DNA of 64,000 bases from Treponema sp. Its GTDB lineage: Bacteria; Spirochaetota; Spirochaetia; Treponematales; Treponemataceae. Below the pieces are notes generated by a model, which saw nothing but the letters and a program-made list of their open reading frames with translations, was not told the DNA's origin and made no database searches. How positions within the stretch are numbered: position 1 is the first letter of the stretch; each line of letters begins with the position of its first letter. The translations under genes were made by a program, and so were the position numbers. Positions 1 through 6,925 of this stretch are shown piece by piece. Location of the stretch: positions 4,679-68,678 of the forward strand of contig SFOB01000012.1 in the NCBI GenBank assembly GCA_004554075.1, in the 5' to 3' direction.

Positions 1-1
1 G

Positions 2-262
2 GAATATGAAAGTATTCTCTGGTATTATCGTCCTGCAACATCTCGTATCAACAATTGGGATGGATCTGAGGCGGAACCTGCGAGAGATGCTATGCAAACT
101 GGTAATCAACCTGCAAAGCTTATTACAATCCCTGATAAAACAATTGTATCAAATATTCAAACTGATACACTGGTGTTTTACATAGATCATAATAGTATAA
201 GTCAACGTGTTGAAATACCAGTTTATACAGTAACAAGAAATTGTACTAAGTCACAAAATTAA
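2..262 (+). CDS. C-terminal end of a cut-off hypothetical protein
   Basis: An open frame runs from the left edge to a TAA at 260-262 and encodes about 86 residues. It is rich in Asn, Thr, Ser and Ile, with short beta-strand-like stretches (for example TLVFYID and RVEIPVYTVT), as in surface or secreted beta-rich proteins. A strong hairpin with a T-run follows directly, which supports a real gene end. The start lies outside the window. The family is not recognised and no function is proposed. Confidence 0.6.
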   Translation, partial: EYESILWYYRPATSRINNWDGSEAEPARDAMQTGNQPAKLITIPDKTIVSNIQTDTLVFYIDHNSISQRVEIPVYTVTRNCTKSQN

Positions 263-267
263 AAGAG

Positions 268-309
268 TAGGGCTGCCTAAAAAGAAAATGGGCAGTCCTA
301 ACTTTTTTT
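268..309. terminator. Rho-independent terminator between convergent genes
   Basis: TAGGGCTGCC (268-277) pairs with GGCAGTCCTA (291-300) through one G-U pair, with a 13-nt A-rich loop and a T-run (303-309) on the plus strand. On the minus strand the same stem is followed by CTCTTTTAATTTT. It can therefore serve both the gene ending at 262 and the lipoprotein gene ending at 323. Confidence 0.8.
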
Positions 310-322
310 ACTGGAATTGTAT

Positions 323-1201
323 TTAATAACACCAGGAAGGCAATTTTTTTAAATCTGTCACCTGATATTTTGTTCCTGCAAAATTATTAATTGCAGAGTC
401 TTTTTCTTTATATAAGAATTCTATTTCTGTAATTTCGTAAGAATCGATACCGTTTCTAGTTGCTTCTCCATTATAATAGAGGACATAAAAGTTTTCATAT
501 CCGTTGTTAAGATAAGCATCTTCAAAACACCACCATTCATAGCCTACAGGTAATGTTATGATGGTAGTTGTTCCAGTAGCTTCTGTAAAATTAATATCGC
601 AAGAATAAGTGTTGGAATCTGTATCTTCCATTGTAATAGTTATTGTATCTCCAGCTGAAAGATAAGAACCTGCAATAAAAACATTTCCTGAATCTATATA
701 TCCATAACCATTTGAGCAAGAAACATAATAGTTATTTTCTTTTTCACTCCACAAAGGTAGATTTTTATTTACAGGCCATGAGAATGTATCATGCTTTGTT
801 ACATCCAAATATTCACCTTCTGCATAAGGACATGTAGAAATATTATTAGGTTCATTATTTCCATTTTCCCAAGTAGGAGATTCGCAAGAAACGAATGTTA
901 TTACTGTTCCGTCTGCATTTTTTCTGCAGATTGTATAGGATAACTTCTCCTGAATCATCTTTAGTTTAGAGCCAGTGTATTCGTATTGAGTGCTTCCTGC
1001 TCTTTCTATTGTGCCGTTAGTATTTATGTAAAGGTAGGTTTTCTGCGGATTAGCAGAATCTGCATTTGTTGTATATAAATACCAGCCAGGTGTTACAGTT
1101 TCTTGGCTTTCGCTACCTGGTTGATTACTTCCTGTTGGTTGTTTACAGGCAATAGCCGTTAATGCAACAAACAGAATAAAAAAGAAAAATAGTTTTTTCA
1201 T
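323..1201 (-). CDS. Putative lipoprotein, hypothetical
   Basis: A 292-residue protein. It begins with a lipoprotein signal: Lys-Lys, a Phe/Leu-rich hydrophobic core and a lipobox LTAIAC, with Cys19 as the predicted lipidated residue. A Pro/Ser/Gly/Glu linker (about 20-38) follows, then a beta-rich domain with many Tyr, Trp, Asn and Thr, typical of small spirochaetal surface or periplasmic lipoproteins. GGAGGAAG just upstream of the ATG is a good ribosome-binding site. The gene is convergent with the partial gene on its left and shares the terminator with it. No known domain is recognised, and the role is unknown. Confidence 0.75.
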   Translation of the reverse strand: MKKLFFFFILFVALTAIACKQPTGSNQPGSESQETVTPGWYLYTTNADSANPQKTYLYINTNGTIERAGSTQYEYTGSKLKMIQEKLSYTICRKNADGTVITFVSCESPTWENGNNEPNNISTCPYAEGEYLDVTKHDTFSWPVNKNLPLWSEKENNYYVSCSNGYGYIDSGNVFIAGSYLSAGDTITITMEDTDSNTYSCDINFTEATGTTTIITLPVGYEWWCFEDAYLNNGYENFYVLYYNGEATRNGIDSYEITEIEFLYKEKDSAINNFAGTKYQVTDLKKLPSWCY

Positions 1202-1255
1202 AATACTTCCTCCACTTCATAAGAAGTTTTAAATAATGGTAATTGATTTTTCTTT

Positions 1256-1321
1256 CTGCTGCACTACGGGCTTGTCAACGGCAAACGCTATCCGCAGAAG
1301 TTTTGTGCGTGCTGGATTTAA
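1256..1321 (+). other. GC-rich 22-codon segment, possible gene remnant or dispersed repeat
   Basis: This stretch is clearly more GC-rich than its AT-rich surroundings. In one plus-strand frame it reads as a protein-like tail (LLHYGLVNGKRYPQKFCACWI then TAA, split here as LLHYGLVNGKR / YPQKFCACWI). An in-frame stop lies shortly upstream and there is no start codon, so it is not a gene by itself. It could be the end of a decayed gene or a copy of a dispersed repeat. A similar GC-rich patch occurs at 59512-59575. Confidence 0.3.
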
Positions 1322-1345
1322 TTAGATAAGATTATTTTACGTTTT

Positions 1346-1687
1346 TTAAATATCCATGTCTAGATTTGAAAGACAGCATTCCCAGTCTGTAATGGGCCAT
1401 CCCTGCTGTTTGCATTTCCTTATTGCCCAGTATCCGGCCTGGTTTGCCGTCATGCCTTTTAGAACGTTTGGAAATGCGGTTACTTCAAGCGGAATCCAAA
1501 GTATACTTGAATTCGGTTTTGGTGTGTCATCATCAATGATGATTGCATCGTTAATTTCTTCCCTAAAATTTTCCTCGGTGATTTTCTTTTTTACCTTACA
1601 GAATGAAACTCTTTTATCCGGATTTAATCCAGCTTTTAAGAATTCTTCCTGAACCAGTGCTGCATAATCCATGCTTTCTGTTGCCAT
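1346..1687 (-). CDS. Hypothetical protein, 113 aa
   Basis: A small soluble protein with no signal peptide or membrane segment. It has a charged N-terminal half and a C-terminal half containing TANQAGYWAIRKCKQQGWP and a Trp/Cys pair (WECCLSN). The start ATG has a good SD (TAGGAGG, 6 nt upstream). The gene lies 18 bp downstream of the small membrane protein gene on the same strand and is probably co-transcribed with it and the RHH gene. A long plus-strand open frame across the same DNA has no ribosome-binding site and was not called. The family is not recognised. Confidence 0.6.
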   Translation of the reverse strand: MATESMDYAALVQEEFLKAGLNPDKRVSFCKVKKKITEENFREEINDAIIIDDDTPKPNSSILWIPLEVTAFPNVLKGMTANQAGYWAIRKCKQQGWPITDWECCLSNLDMDI

Positions 1688-1705
1688 AATCTGCCTCCTA
1701 TAGTT

Positions 1706-2101
1706 TTATTTTCCTATGAAAAAATCGGAAATTTTATTGATAACACTGCCAAAGAATTTGTATATAGTTATATAAATATCTCCAAAAAACGAAATATCAT
1801 CAGCAGTAAACATAACGAATCTTGAATTAAATGAGATATATACAGAAATACATACAAGAAAGATTATTGTTAAAATACCGATTATTTTTCCAATACTTCG
1901 CTTTCTGAAAATCCAATTCAATAGAAAGTTGATGATAAGACCTGCTTCAAAAAAAGTTTCGATGGTTGCAAATTTTGCGATTGGAATGTGATTGTTAAAA
2001 AAAGAAAATACTACAGGAATTGTTGTCATTGCAGCAATTACGAAGCCTATAACAAGACCGCCTAAAAATGAAAATACTAGTGTAAGTAATATGCAGAACA
2101 T
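1706..2101 (-). CDS. Small multi-pass membrane protein
   Basis: 131 residues with about three to four hydrophobic segments: residues 2-32 (long, may span twice), about 50-64, 72-92 and a weaker one near 104-120. There is no recognisable domain. The ATG overlaps the stop of the upstream RHH gene by one base (TAATG), which indicates translational coupling. Small membrane proteins paired with DNA-binding proteins occur often in mobile elements, but nothing in the sequence fixes a function. Confidence 0.6.
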   Translation of the reverse strand: MFCILLTLVFSFLGGLVIGFVIAAMTTIPVVFSFFNNHIPIAKFATIETFFEAGLIINFLLNWIFRKRSIGKIIGILTIIFLVCISVYISFNSRFVMFTADDISFFGDIYITIYKFFGSVINKISDFFIGK

Positions 2102-2316
2102 TATTTTACCTCTCTTTCTTTTGCAATCTCTGCCATTGTATCAAGACTTAAATATTTACTTATAAAACGACTTATTGTCATTCTTTGATTTTTGGCTGCT
2201 TCCTCTAAAACTGAATATTCAGCTTCTGGAAGACTTACAGAAAAGGTTTTGTAGATTACGTTTTTTTTCCGTCGTCCTGCACCTTCTCTTTTTCCGCCCC
2301 AGTTCCTATCATTCAT
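2101..2316 (-). CDS. Small ribbon-helix-helix-like DNA-binding protein
   Basis: 71 residues. The basic Gly-rich head GGKREGAGRRKK is typical of small plasmid and element proteins. It is followed by a strand FSVSLPEAEY and helices EYSVLEEAAKNQRM and TISRFISKYLS, the layout of a ribbon-helix-helix protein. Members of this broad class act as antitoxins, copy-number repressors or relaxosome accessory factors. It is divergent from the traG operon with a 178-bp shared upstream region, so it could bind the traG promoter or a nearby transfer origin; that is inference. It is translationally coupled to the membrane protein gene downstream. Confidence 0.55.
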   Translation of the reverse strand: MNDRNWGGKREGAGRRKKNVIYKTFSVSLPEAEYSVLEEAAKNQRMTISRFISKYLSLDTMAEIAKEREVK

Positions 2317-2415
2317 AATAATAATATAAAACCGTTTCTTGTTTTTGTCAATGGTTATTTCAAGATGAGTGATAATTTTTTAAGATAAAAGCCTGTATGA
2401 GATTTTATTAAAAAA

Positions 2416-2448
2416 AATATTGTAAAACGTACAAAAGAGTTATATAAT
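2416..2448 (+). promoter_or_regulatory. Promoter and putative operator of the conjugation operon
   Basis: TTGTAA (2420-2425), a 17-bp spacer and a perfect TATAAT (2443-2448) form a strong sigma-70-type promoter for traG. Positions 2416-2443 are nearly identical (25 of 28) to 14471-14498, upstream of the ardC-like gene. The shared core is AAAACGTACAA, and TTGTA/TACAA form a small dyad around AAACG. The element covers the -35 box and spacer, as a repressor site would. Both promoter regions also share TATAATATTG. Confidence 0.7.
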
Positions 2449-2469
2449 ATTGATATATTAATAAAACTT

Positions 2470-2484
2470 TCCGCCTGCCCAATA
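2470..2484 (+). repeat. 15-bp direct repeat, copy 1
   Basis: TCCGCCTGCCCAATA is identical, in the same orientation, to 36571-36585. This copy lies in the short leader of traG and the other in the leader region of parA. Together they bracket the whole plasmid-like block (about 34.1 kb). Whether they are attachment-site cores, regulatory sites or a coincidence cannot be decided from sequence alone. Confidence 0.4.
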
Positions 2485-2494
2485 AGGAAATGTT

Positions 2495-4690
2495 TTGTTC
2501 AAGAAAAAAGAAGAATTTTCACGAGATGACCCGAAAAGTTACGGACATTATTACATTCTTCGTGCTTTAAATTGGCTTGTTCCAATTCTTGTAGTAGTAG
2601 TTGGATTATTCATTACTACTCAGAAATTTGCTCCAATGATGAATTATGATGAGCGTGTAATTGGTAAGCCGTTGATTGTCTTAAAATCTGGATATCGTTT
2701 ATATAATCCTGGCGTATTTTTACTTGGTGTCTTTAAGTATGCTTTTAATGAAGGGTATTCAAATTACTTTTTTAAAGCTTTTCCGCCAACTGGTATTTCA
2801 TTTATAATTGCATTTTTTCTTTATTTTGTTACAGCCCTTATTTTAAATTCTCATCAGAAAAATCAGAATGTTCATGGAACTGCTCGGTGGGGAAATTTAA
2901 AGGATTTAAAAGCTTTGGGACACTTGCAGCGTTATGGCGTGGTTTGTGGAGAAACTGCAAACGCAAATGTCTATTCAAAAATAAATCCTGAAAAAGGTAA
3001 TCTTGTTCTTCATTTGCATAAAAACTTTTTTACTCGAAAAGAAGAAATCTCTCCTTTAATATGTCATAGCGGTGCGACAAATACATGGATGATTGCTCCA
3101 ACAAGAAGCGGAAAAGGTGTTTCTACAATTATTCCGACTTGTATAAATTACGGAGTTCCTTATTGGACTTATGATAAAGTTCATCATAAAAAAATTATAA
3201 AAGGGCGTGGTTCAATGGTAATTTTTGATCCTAAAGGCGAAAACTATGATGCTACAGCATGTTGGAGGTCCAAGTTTTCTATAGTTGTTCCATTTAGACC
3301 TTTAGGTAATAGACCTCTTCCTGCAGATGGAAAAACATTAACAAAAATTGATATTGAAAAATGGAAAGCAGAAAATAGAACAGAAGATAACCCGAATCCA
3401 AAGCCTGAATGGACAGCACATTATAATCCAATTCTTGAGATTCCTGATAATCCAAATACAGCTTTTGCATGGGCAGATATGATTGCTGAAATCTTTTTTG
3501 GTAGTGAAAAGGGTAAAGGCGGAGGAGATGAAACTTCTGCTTATTTTGCAAATAAAGCTCGTGATATTTTTACAGCTGTAGTTCTTCATGTTCGTTTTGC
3601 TCCTGAAGATAAAATTCCTTGGAAAGAAAAAAATATGTCAACAGTGCTGGCATTTATGAGTGAAGCAAGTAACAATGGAAAAACAGGCGAAGAAGCAAGT
3701 GAGGAAGAAAACGAGGGGTGTGGAGAAGCAATGTGTGCCGAAATGATTGCTACAGACCATGGATCAGATGTAATTAATAATCTTATCCGTCTTGCAGCAA
3801 ATCGTTCTACAATGCAGCCGGCAAAAGAACGAGGTTCAACATATTCAACTGTTTTTTCAAAAATATCTTTGTTCCAGGATCCGCTTATTGCTGAAGCTAC
3901 TTCATATTCTGATTTTTCTGTAGATGATTTTATAAATGGAAAAAACGCAATTTCTCTTTATCTTATTGTTCCTTATAACCATATTGCACGTATTGCACCA
4001 ATTTTTCGTATGCTTATTACTTTTATGATTAAAAAATTTTCAGACGGAACTACAAATGCTAATTCTGTAAAATTGAAAATTCCTTGTTTATTCCTCCTGG
4101 ATGAATTTCCTGTATTAGGCTATTTCCCAGATATTGCTCAAAATATGGGTATTCTTGCAGGTTACGGTGTAACCTTCTTTATTGTTTCTCAGTCAGTAAA
4201 TCAGATTGTAGATGTTTACGGAGAAAATCATCCGTTCCTGGATCATTGTAAGACAAAAATTATTTATGCTCCTGGCAATTATAAAGATGCTAACATGGTC
4301 AGCCAGATGATTGGTAACCGTTCAGTTTTGCTGGATAACAAATCCTCAAATATGGCAAGTCTTGGAGCAAGTAATCTTTCCAGTCAGGAAATTTCAGTTT
4401 CTCTTATCAATGCTGACGAGCTTATGAAACTTGAATTTTCACGCTGCATTGTTTTACTGGAAGGTAAACCTCCTTATAAAGGGAAAAAGGTTGTTTACTA
4501 TGAAGATCCACGATTTAAGGATAAATCTTTTATGAAGATTCCTGAATTTGATTATCTTAAAAGGATGATGAAAACTTTGCCAAGTAATAGGGTAGTTCAC
4601 AAAGTCCCTGTAAAAACACCGAAAGAAGTTGTTGAGGGAATTGATGTACAGCAGAGTATATCTGCAGATTATGATGTTTTTGCATCGTAG
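2495..4690 (+). CDS. traG: Type IV secretion coupling protein (TraG/VirD4)
   Basis: 731 residues. This is the hexameric inner-membrane ATPase that links the DNA-relaxase complex to the type IV channel. Two membrane segments (about 27-46 and 97-117) precede the cytoplasmic motor. Walker A is APTRSGKG (201-208, Lys207) and Walker B is FLLDEFP (Asp536-Glu537); the Q-rich sensor motif SQSVNQIVDVYG follows. The start is TTG at 2495 with AAGGA at 2484-2488. The ATG at 2490 is in another frame that ends after about 26 codons, so it was rejected. The gene heads an operon with trb genes and has its own promoter at 2420-2448. The C-terminal tail is short and has no all-alpha domain obvious by eye. Confidence 0.93.
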   Translation: MFKKKEEFSRDDPKSYGHYYILRALNWLVPILVVVVGLFITTQKFAPMMNYDERVIGKPLIVLKSGYRLYNPGVFLLGVFKYAFNEGYSNYFFKAFPPTGISFIIAFFLYFVTALILNSHQKNQNVHGTARWGNLKDLKALGHLQRYGVVCGETANANVYSKINPEKGNLVLHLHKNFFTRKEEISPLICHSGATNTWMIAPTRSGKGVSTIIPTCINYGVPYWTYDKVHHKKIIKGRGSMVIFDPKGENYDATACWRSKFSIVVPFRPLGNRPLPADGKTLTKIDIEKWKAENRTEDNPNPKPEWTAHYNPILEIPDNPNTAFAWADMIAEIFFGSEKGKGGGDETSAYFANKARDIFTAVVLHVRFAPEDKIPWKEKNMSTVLAFMSEASNNGKTGEEASEEENEGCGEAMCAEMIATDHGSDVINNLIRLAANRSTMQPAKERGSTYSTVFSKISLFQDPLIAEATSYSDFSVDDFINGKNAISLYLIVPYNHIARIAPIFRMLITFMIKKFSDGTTNANSVKLKIPCLFLLDEFPVLGYFPDIAQNMGILAGYGVTFFIVSQSVNQIVDVYGENHPFLDHCKTKIIYAPGNYKDANMVSQMIGNRSVLLDNKSSNMASLGASNLSSQEISVSLINADELMKLEFSRCIVLLEGKPPYKGKKVVYYEDPRFKDKSFMKIPEFDYLKRMMKTLPSNRVVHKVPVKTPKEVVEGIDVQQSISADYDVFAS

Positions 4691-4700
4691 GAGATATTTT

Positions 4701-5129
4701 ATGAAGAAAAGTTCAAAAGCAATATTAAGTCAGGTTATTAGAACTCGTGTAACAGATGAGATGTTTAATATGATAAACGCAAAAGCTGTCCGTGAAAATA
4801 TTGATATGGCTGCCTGTGTCCGTGAAATGATTGAACAGTATTTTGAAGACACATTATCGGATTCAAAAATCATCAGTCAGAATATGATTCAGACAAAAAG
4901 AAAAATATCAATGCTGGAAAATAAAATAGAAATAATGTCTATGCTTATTCTGGAGCTTGCAAAGTCTTATACTGCAACTTTTCCTGACCGTCATTTAACA
5001 GATGAGTTATCACAGAAATTCTATGAAGAACTTATAACACGTCTTGCAGAAAACATGAAAAACCATAAAGGACGTTTTGAAAGCATGGTACTTGATATTT
5101 ACGAAAAATCTGGGGAGGTTTTAAGCTGA
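4701..5129 (+). CDS. Small RHH/coiled-coil protein in the transfer operon
   Basis: 142 residues. The start is ATG 4701, preceded by AGGAGAT; a longer frame from 4629 overlaps traG and lacks a ribosome-binding site. The N-terminus RTRVTDEMFNMINAKAVRE followed by MAACVREMIEQYFED resembles a ribbon-helix-helix fold. The middle (about 55-90) is a heptad-like helix, and the C-terminus is charged and helical. CopG-like proteins often sit between traG and trbB in Trb-type operons; their role is poorly known and may be operon control or relaxosome work. The stop overlaps the trbB start (TGATG), which implies translational coupling. Confidence 0.6.
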   Translation: MKKSSKAILSQVIRTRVTDEMFNMINAKAVRENIDMAACVREMIEQYFEDTLSDSKIISQNMIQTKRKISMLENKIEIMSMLILELAKSYTATFPDRHLTDELSQKFYEELITRLAENMKNHKGRFESMVLDIYEKSGEVLS

Positions 5130-6112
5130 TGCAATCTTCATTAAATGATCTTAACGAAACTGTAAAACAAAATAAATGGCTCAGAAATCTTGAAGATGAT
5201 ATGAAGCTTATTATTCCATACATTGATGACAGAAATGTAACTGATATTGCTATTGGTCATGGAGGGGAGCTGATTGTAGAAGGTATAGGTATGGATAAGA
5301 ACTATACCGGAATCTTTTTTGATGAGGCAACAACTACAAGAATTATTTATGCAAGTGCAGCTGTAATGGGACTTACAATAGATTCTAAAAATCCAATTGT
5401 AGAAGGAACGATAAAACTTACTCACTATAAAATTCGTTTTGAAGGTATTCTTCCTCCCAGAAGTGCAGAGTGTCCTATGATTTTTATAAGACGGCCGAGT
5501 AATAAGATTTTTACACTGGAAGATTATCTTGAACAAAATCGCATCACAAAGGATAAATATGAACTTTTGATGAAACATATCGAAAAACGCAGCAATATAG
5601 TTTTAGGAGGTGCAACAGGTTCTGGTAAAACCACAATGCTCAATGCAATCATTGCGAAAATGGCTGAATATACTCCAGATGACCGTTTTTATATTGTTGA
5701 GGATGCCGGAGAGATTCAATGTAATGCAAAAGATGTAGTTTCTATATGGGCAGAAGGAGAAGATACAGTAAAAGCTGTTCGTATTGCACTTCGTTGTCAT
5801 GTAAACCGAATAATATTCGGAGAACTTCGATATGGTTCGACAACAAATGAACTTTTAAAAGCATGGAATACTGGTCATAGAGGTGGAATTACTACAGTTC
5901 ATGCAGATTCTGCCATTCTGACTATAGAAAAATTAAGAACATATTTACGGGAAGTTATTGTTGGTGAATTGCCCGATGTTGCCCAAAGTGTTCAACTGGT
6001 TATTCACATGATACCTACAAAAAACGGTCCGGTTGTAAATGAAATTGTTGAAACTCATCAGGCAACAAGTTCTAACTTTTTGGAAGAGCTTGAAAAAAAT
6101 CACCTTATCTAA
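5129..6112 (+). CDS. trbB: Type IV secretion ATPase TrbB (VirB11 family)
   Basis: 327 residues, the usual length for TrbB. This cytoplasmic hexameric ATPase docks on the inner-membrane TrbE/VirB4 and switches between pilus building and DNA transfer. Walker A is GGATGSGKT (160-168, Lys167). An Asp box/Walker B follows (VEDAGEIQ), and the His box is GHRGGITTVHADSA. The N-terminal domain (1-130) has the VirB11 pattern DRNVTDIAIGHGGELIVE. The start overlaps the preceding stop by one base and has GGGGAGG upstream. It lies in the operon between the RHH gene and trbC, after which a 140-bp gap occurs. Confidence 0.93.
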   Translation: MQSSLNDLNETVKQNKWLRNLEDDMKLIIPYIDDRNVTDIAIGHGGELIVEGIGMDKNYTGIFFDEATTTRIIYASAAVMGLTIDSKNPIVEGTIKLTHYKIRFEGILPPRSAECPMIFIRRPSNKIFTLEDYLEQNRITKDKYELLMKHIEKRSNIVLGGATGSGKTTMLNAIIAKMAEYTPDDRFYIVEDAGEIQCNAKDVVSIWAEGEDTVKAVRIALRCHVNRIIFGELRYGSTTNELLKAWNTGHRGGITTVHADSAILTIEKLRTYLREVIVGELPDVAQSVQLVIHMIPTKNGPVVNEIVETHQATSSNFLEELEKNHLI

Positions 6113-6129
6113 GTGGGAAAAGGAGGTTC

Positions 6130-6150
6130 ATGGAAAAAAGAATAATTTAG
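6130..6150 (+). other. Six-codon open frame with a strong ribosome-binding site
   Basis: AAGGAGG (6119-6125) sits ideally in front of ATG 6130, which opens MEKRII and then TAG. The peptide resembles the first residues of TrbC (MKRIN), so this may be a duplicated and broken trbC start or a leader peptide that loads ribosomes upstream of trbC. It is too short to judge by coding signals. Confidence 0.25.
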
Positions 6151-6166
6151 AAGTATTTGGATTGTG

Positions 6167-6182
6167 AGAGAAAAGTTTCGCT
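6167..6182. promoter_or_regulatory. Imperfect copy of the AGCGAAAC-GTTTCGCT palindrome
   Basis: AGAGAAAAGTTTCGCT matches the 16-bp palindrome AGCGAAACGTTTCGCT at 14 of 16 positions. It lies in the 140-bp gap before trbC. Better copies are at 30794-30809 and 34949-34964, the latter inside parB. It is a possible ParB or regulator site; this copy alone is weak. Confidence 0.25.
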
Positions 6183-6252
6183 TTTATGAATATATGAATT
6201 ACTAGGAAATTACGAATTATCAGGAAAATTAAATACAATACGAGGTTTTTAT

Positions 6253-6609
6253 ATGAAAAGAATAAACGTAATTTCTGTAGAAGAAAAAACAAAATTTGAA
6301 TGGAAAAAGTTATTTATTTTTACACTTATTTTTGCCTGCATGACAATGCCGATTTTTGCTCAGGATGCAACAGGAATTGATTCTGCTGTAGAAAAGGTTA
6401 CTTCATTTTTGTCATCCGGTGTAATTACTGCTGTATGCCTTATTGCATTAGTTATAGAAGGTATTGGTGTAGTAGTTATGGGAAAACAGGGAGCAGACAT
6501 ACAGTCTATTATCGGAAAGTTCGCGCCTTGGGTAGTTGGTACTGTAGTGCTGCTTTCTGCAAATGGTATCTGCAATTACTTTTTATCTGACCTTAGTTTT
6601 TCAAACTAA
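6253..6609 (+). CDS. trbC: Conjugal pilin TrbC (VirB2 family)
   Basis: 118 residues. A long signal-like N-terminus with a hydrophobic core (about 18-33) ends at a plausible signal peptidase site after PIFAQ. Two membrane helices follow (about 56-75 and 91-110), linked by a short charged loop (GKQGADIQ), the standard VirB2/TrbC pilin layout. The mature product would be the main pilus subunit. ATG 6253 has GAGG at 6242-6245. It stands between trbB and trbD, as in Trb operons. The preceding 140-bp gap contains a mini-frame and a palindrome-like site, so local control of pilin output is possible. Confidence 0.85.
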   Translation: MKRINVISVEEKTKFEWKKLFIFTLIFACMTMPIFAQDATGIDSAVEKVTSFLSSGVITAVCLIALVIEGIGVVVMGKQGADIQSIIGKFAPWVVGTVVLLSANGICNYFLSDLSFSN

Positions 6610-6662
6610 AAAAAATAAGTGCCGGAAGTATTTTTTATGCTTTCGGTTCTTTGGAGTAAAAA

Positions 6663-6923
6663 ATGGAAAAAGACAGTGTTTTAAATTATGCGACACCTAT
6701 TCATAAAAGTCTTATTCAGGATGATGTTGATTTGGGAATTGGTGTTGTACCTGTAGTTTTAATCGTAATTCTGACAATAATCCTTATGCGGTTAGTTAGC
6801 ATCTGGTGTATGTTTGCAGGTTTTATTTTATTTATTGTCGCTAAGTTTTCTACAAGAAAAGATCCGCATTTTTTAGAATCTCTTTTTGAACGACTATTAA
6901 TATCTGATGTTTACAGGAGCTAA
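6663..6923 (+). CDS. trbD: Conjugal transfer protein TrbD (VirB3 family)
   Basis: 86 residues. VirB3-like: a polar N-terminus (NYATPIHKSLI) and two closely spaced membrane helices (about 25-42 and 45-61), then a short cytoplasmic tail ending in KDPHFLESLFER. VirB3/TrbD is a small inner-membrane partner of the VirB4/TrbE ATPase. The SD is GGAG at 6652-6656. A weak hairpin (CCGGAAG/CTTTCGG) lies in the 53-bp gap after trbC and could lower expression downstream of the pilin gene. The stop TAA is 2 bp before trbE. Confidence 0.88.
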   Translation: MEKDSVLNYATPIHKSLIQDDVDLGIGVVPVVLIVILTIILMRLVSIWCMFAGFILFIVAKFSTRKDPHFLESLFERLLISDVYRS

Positions 6924-6925
6924 AC

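Noticed and set aside
1356..1652. 98-codon plus-strand open frame over the 113-aa gene
   Set aside because: No ribosome-binding site, and it runs antisense to a gene with a good SD and plausible protein; taken as a shadow frame.
4629..4700. Longer start for the RHH/coiled-coil gene
   Set aside because: The extension overlaps traG by 62 bp, has no SD, and its peptide is out of character; ATG 4701 has AGGAGAT.
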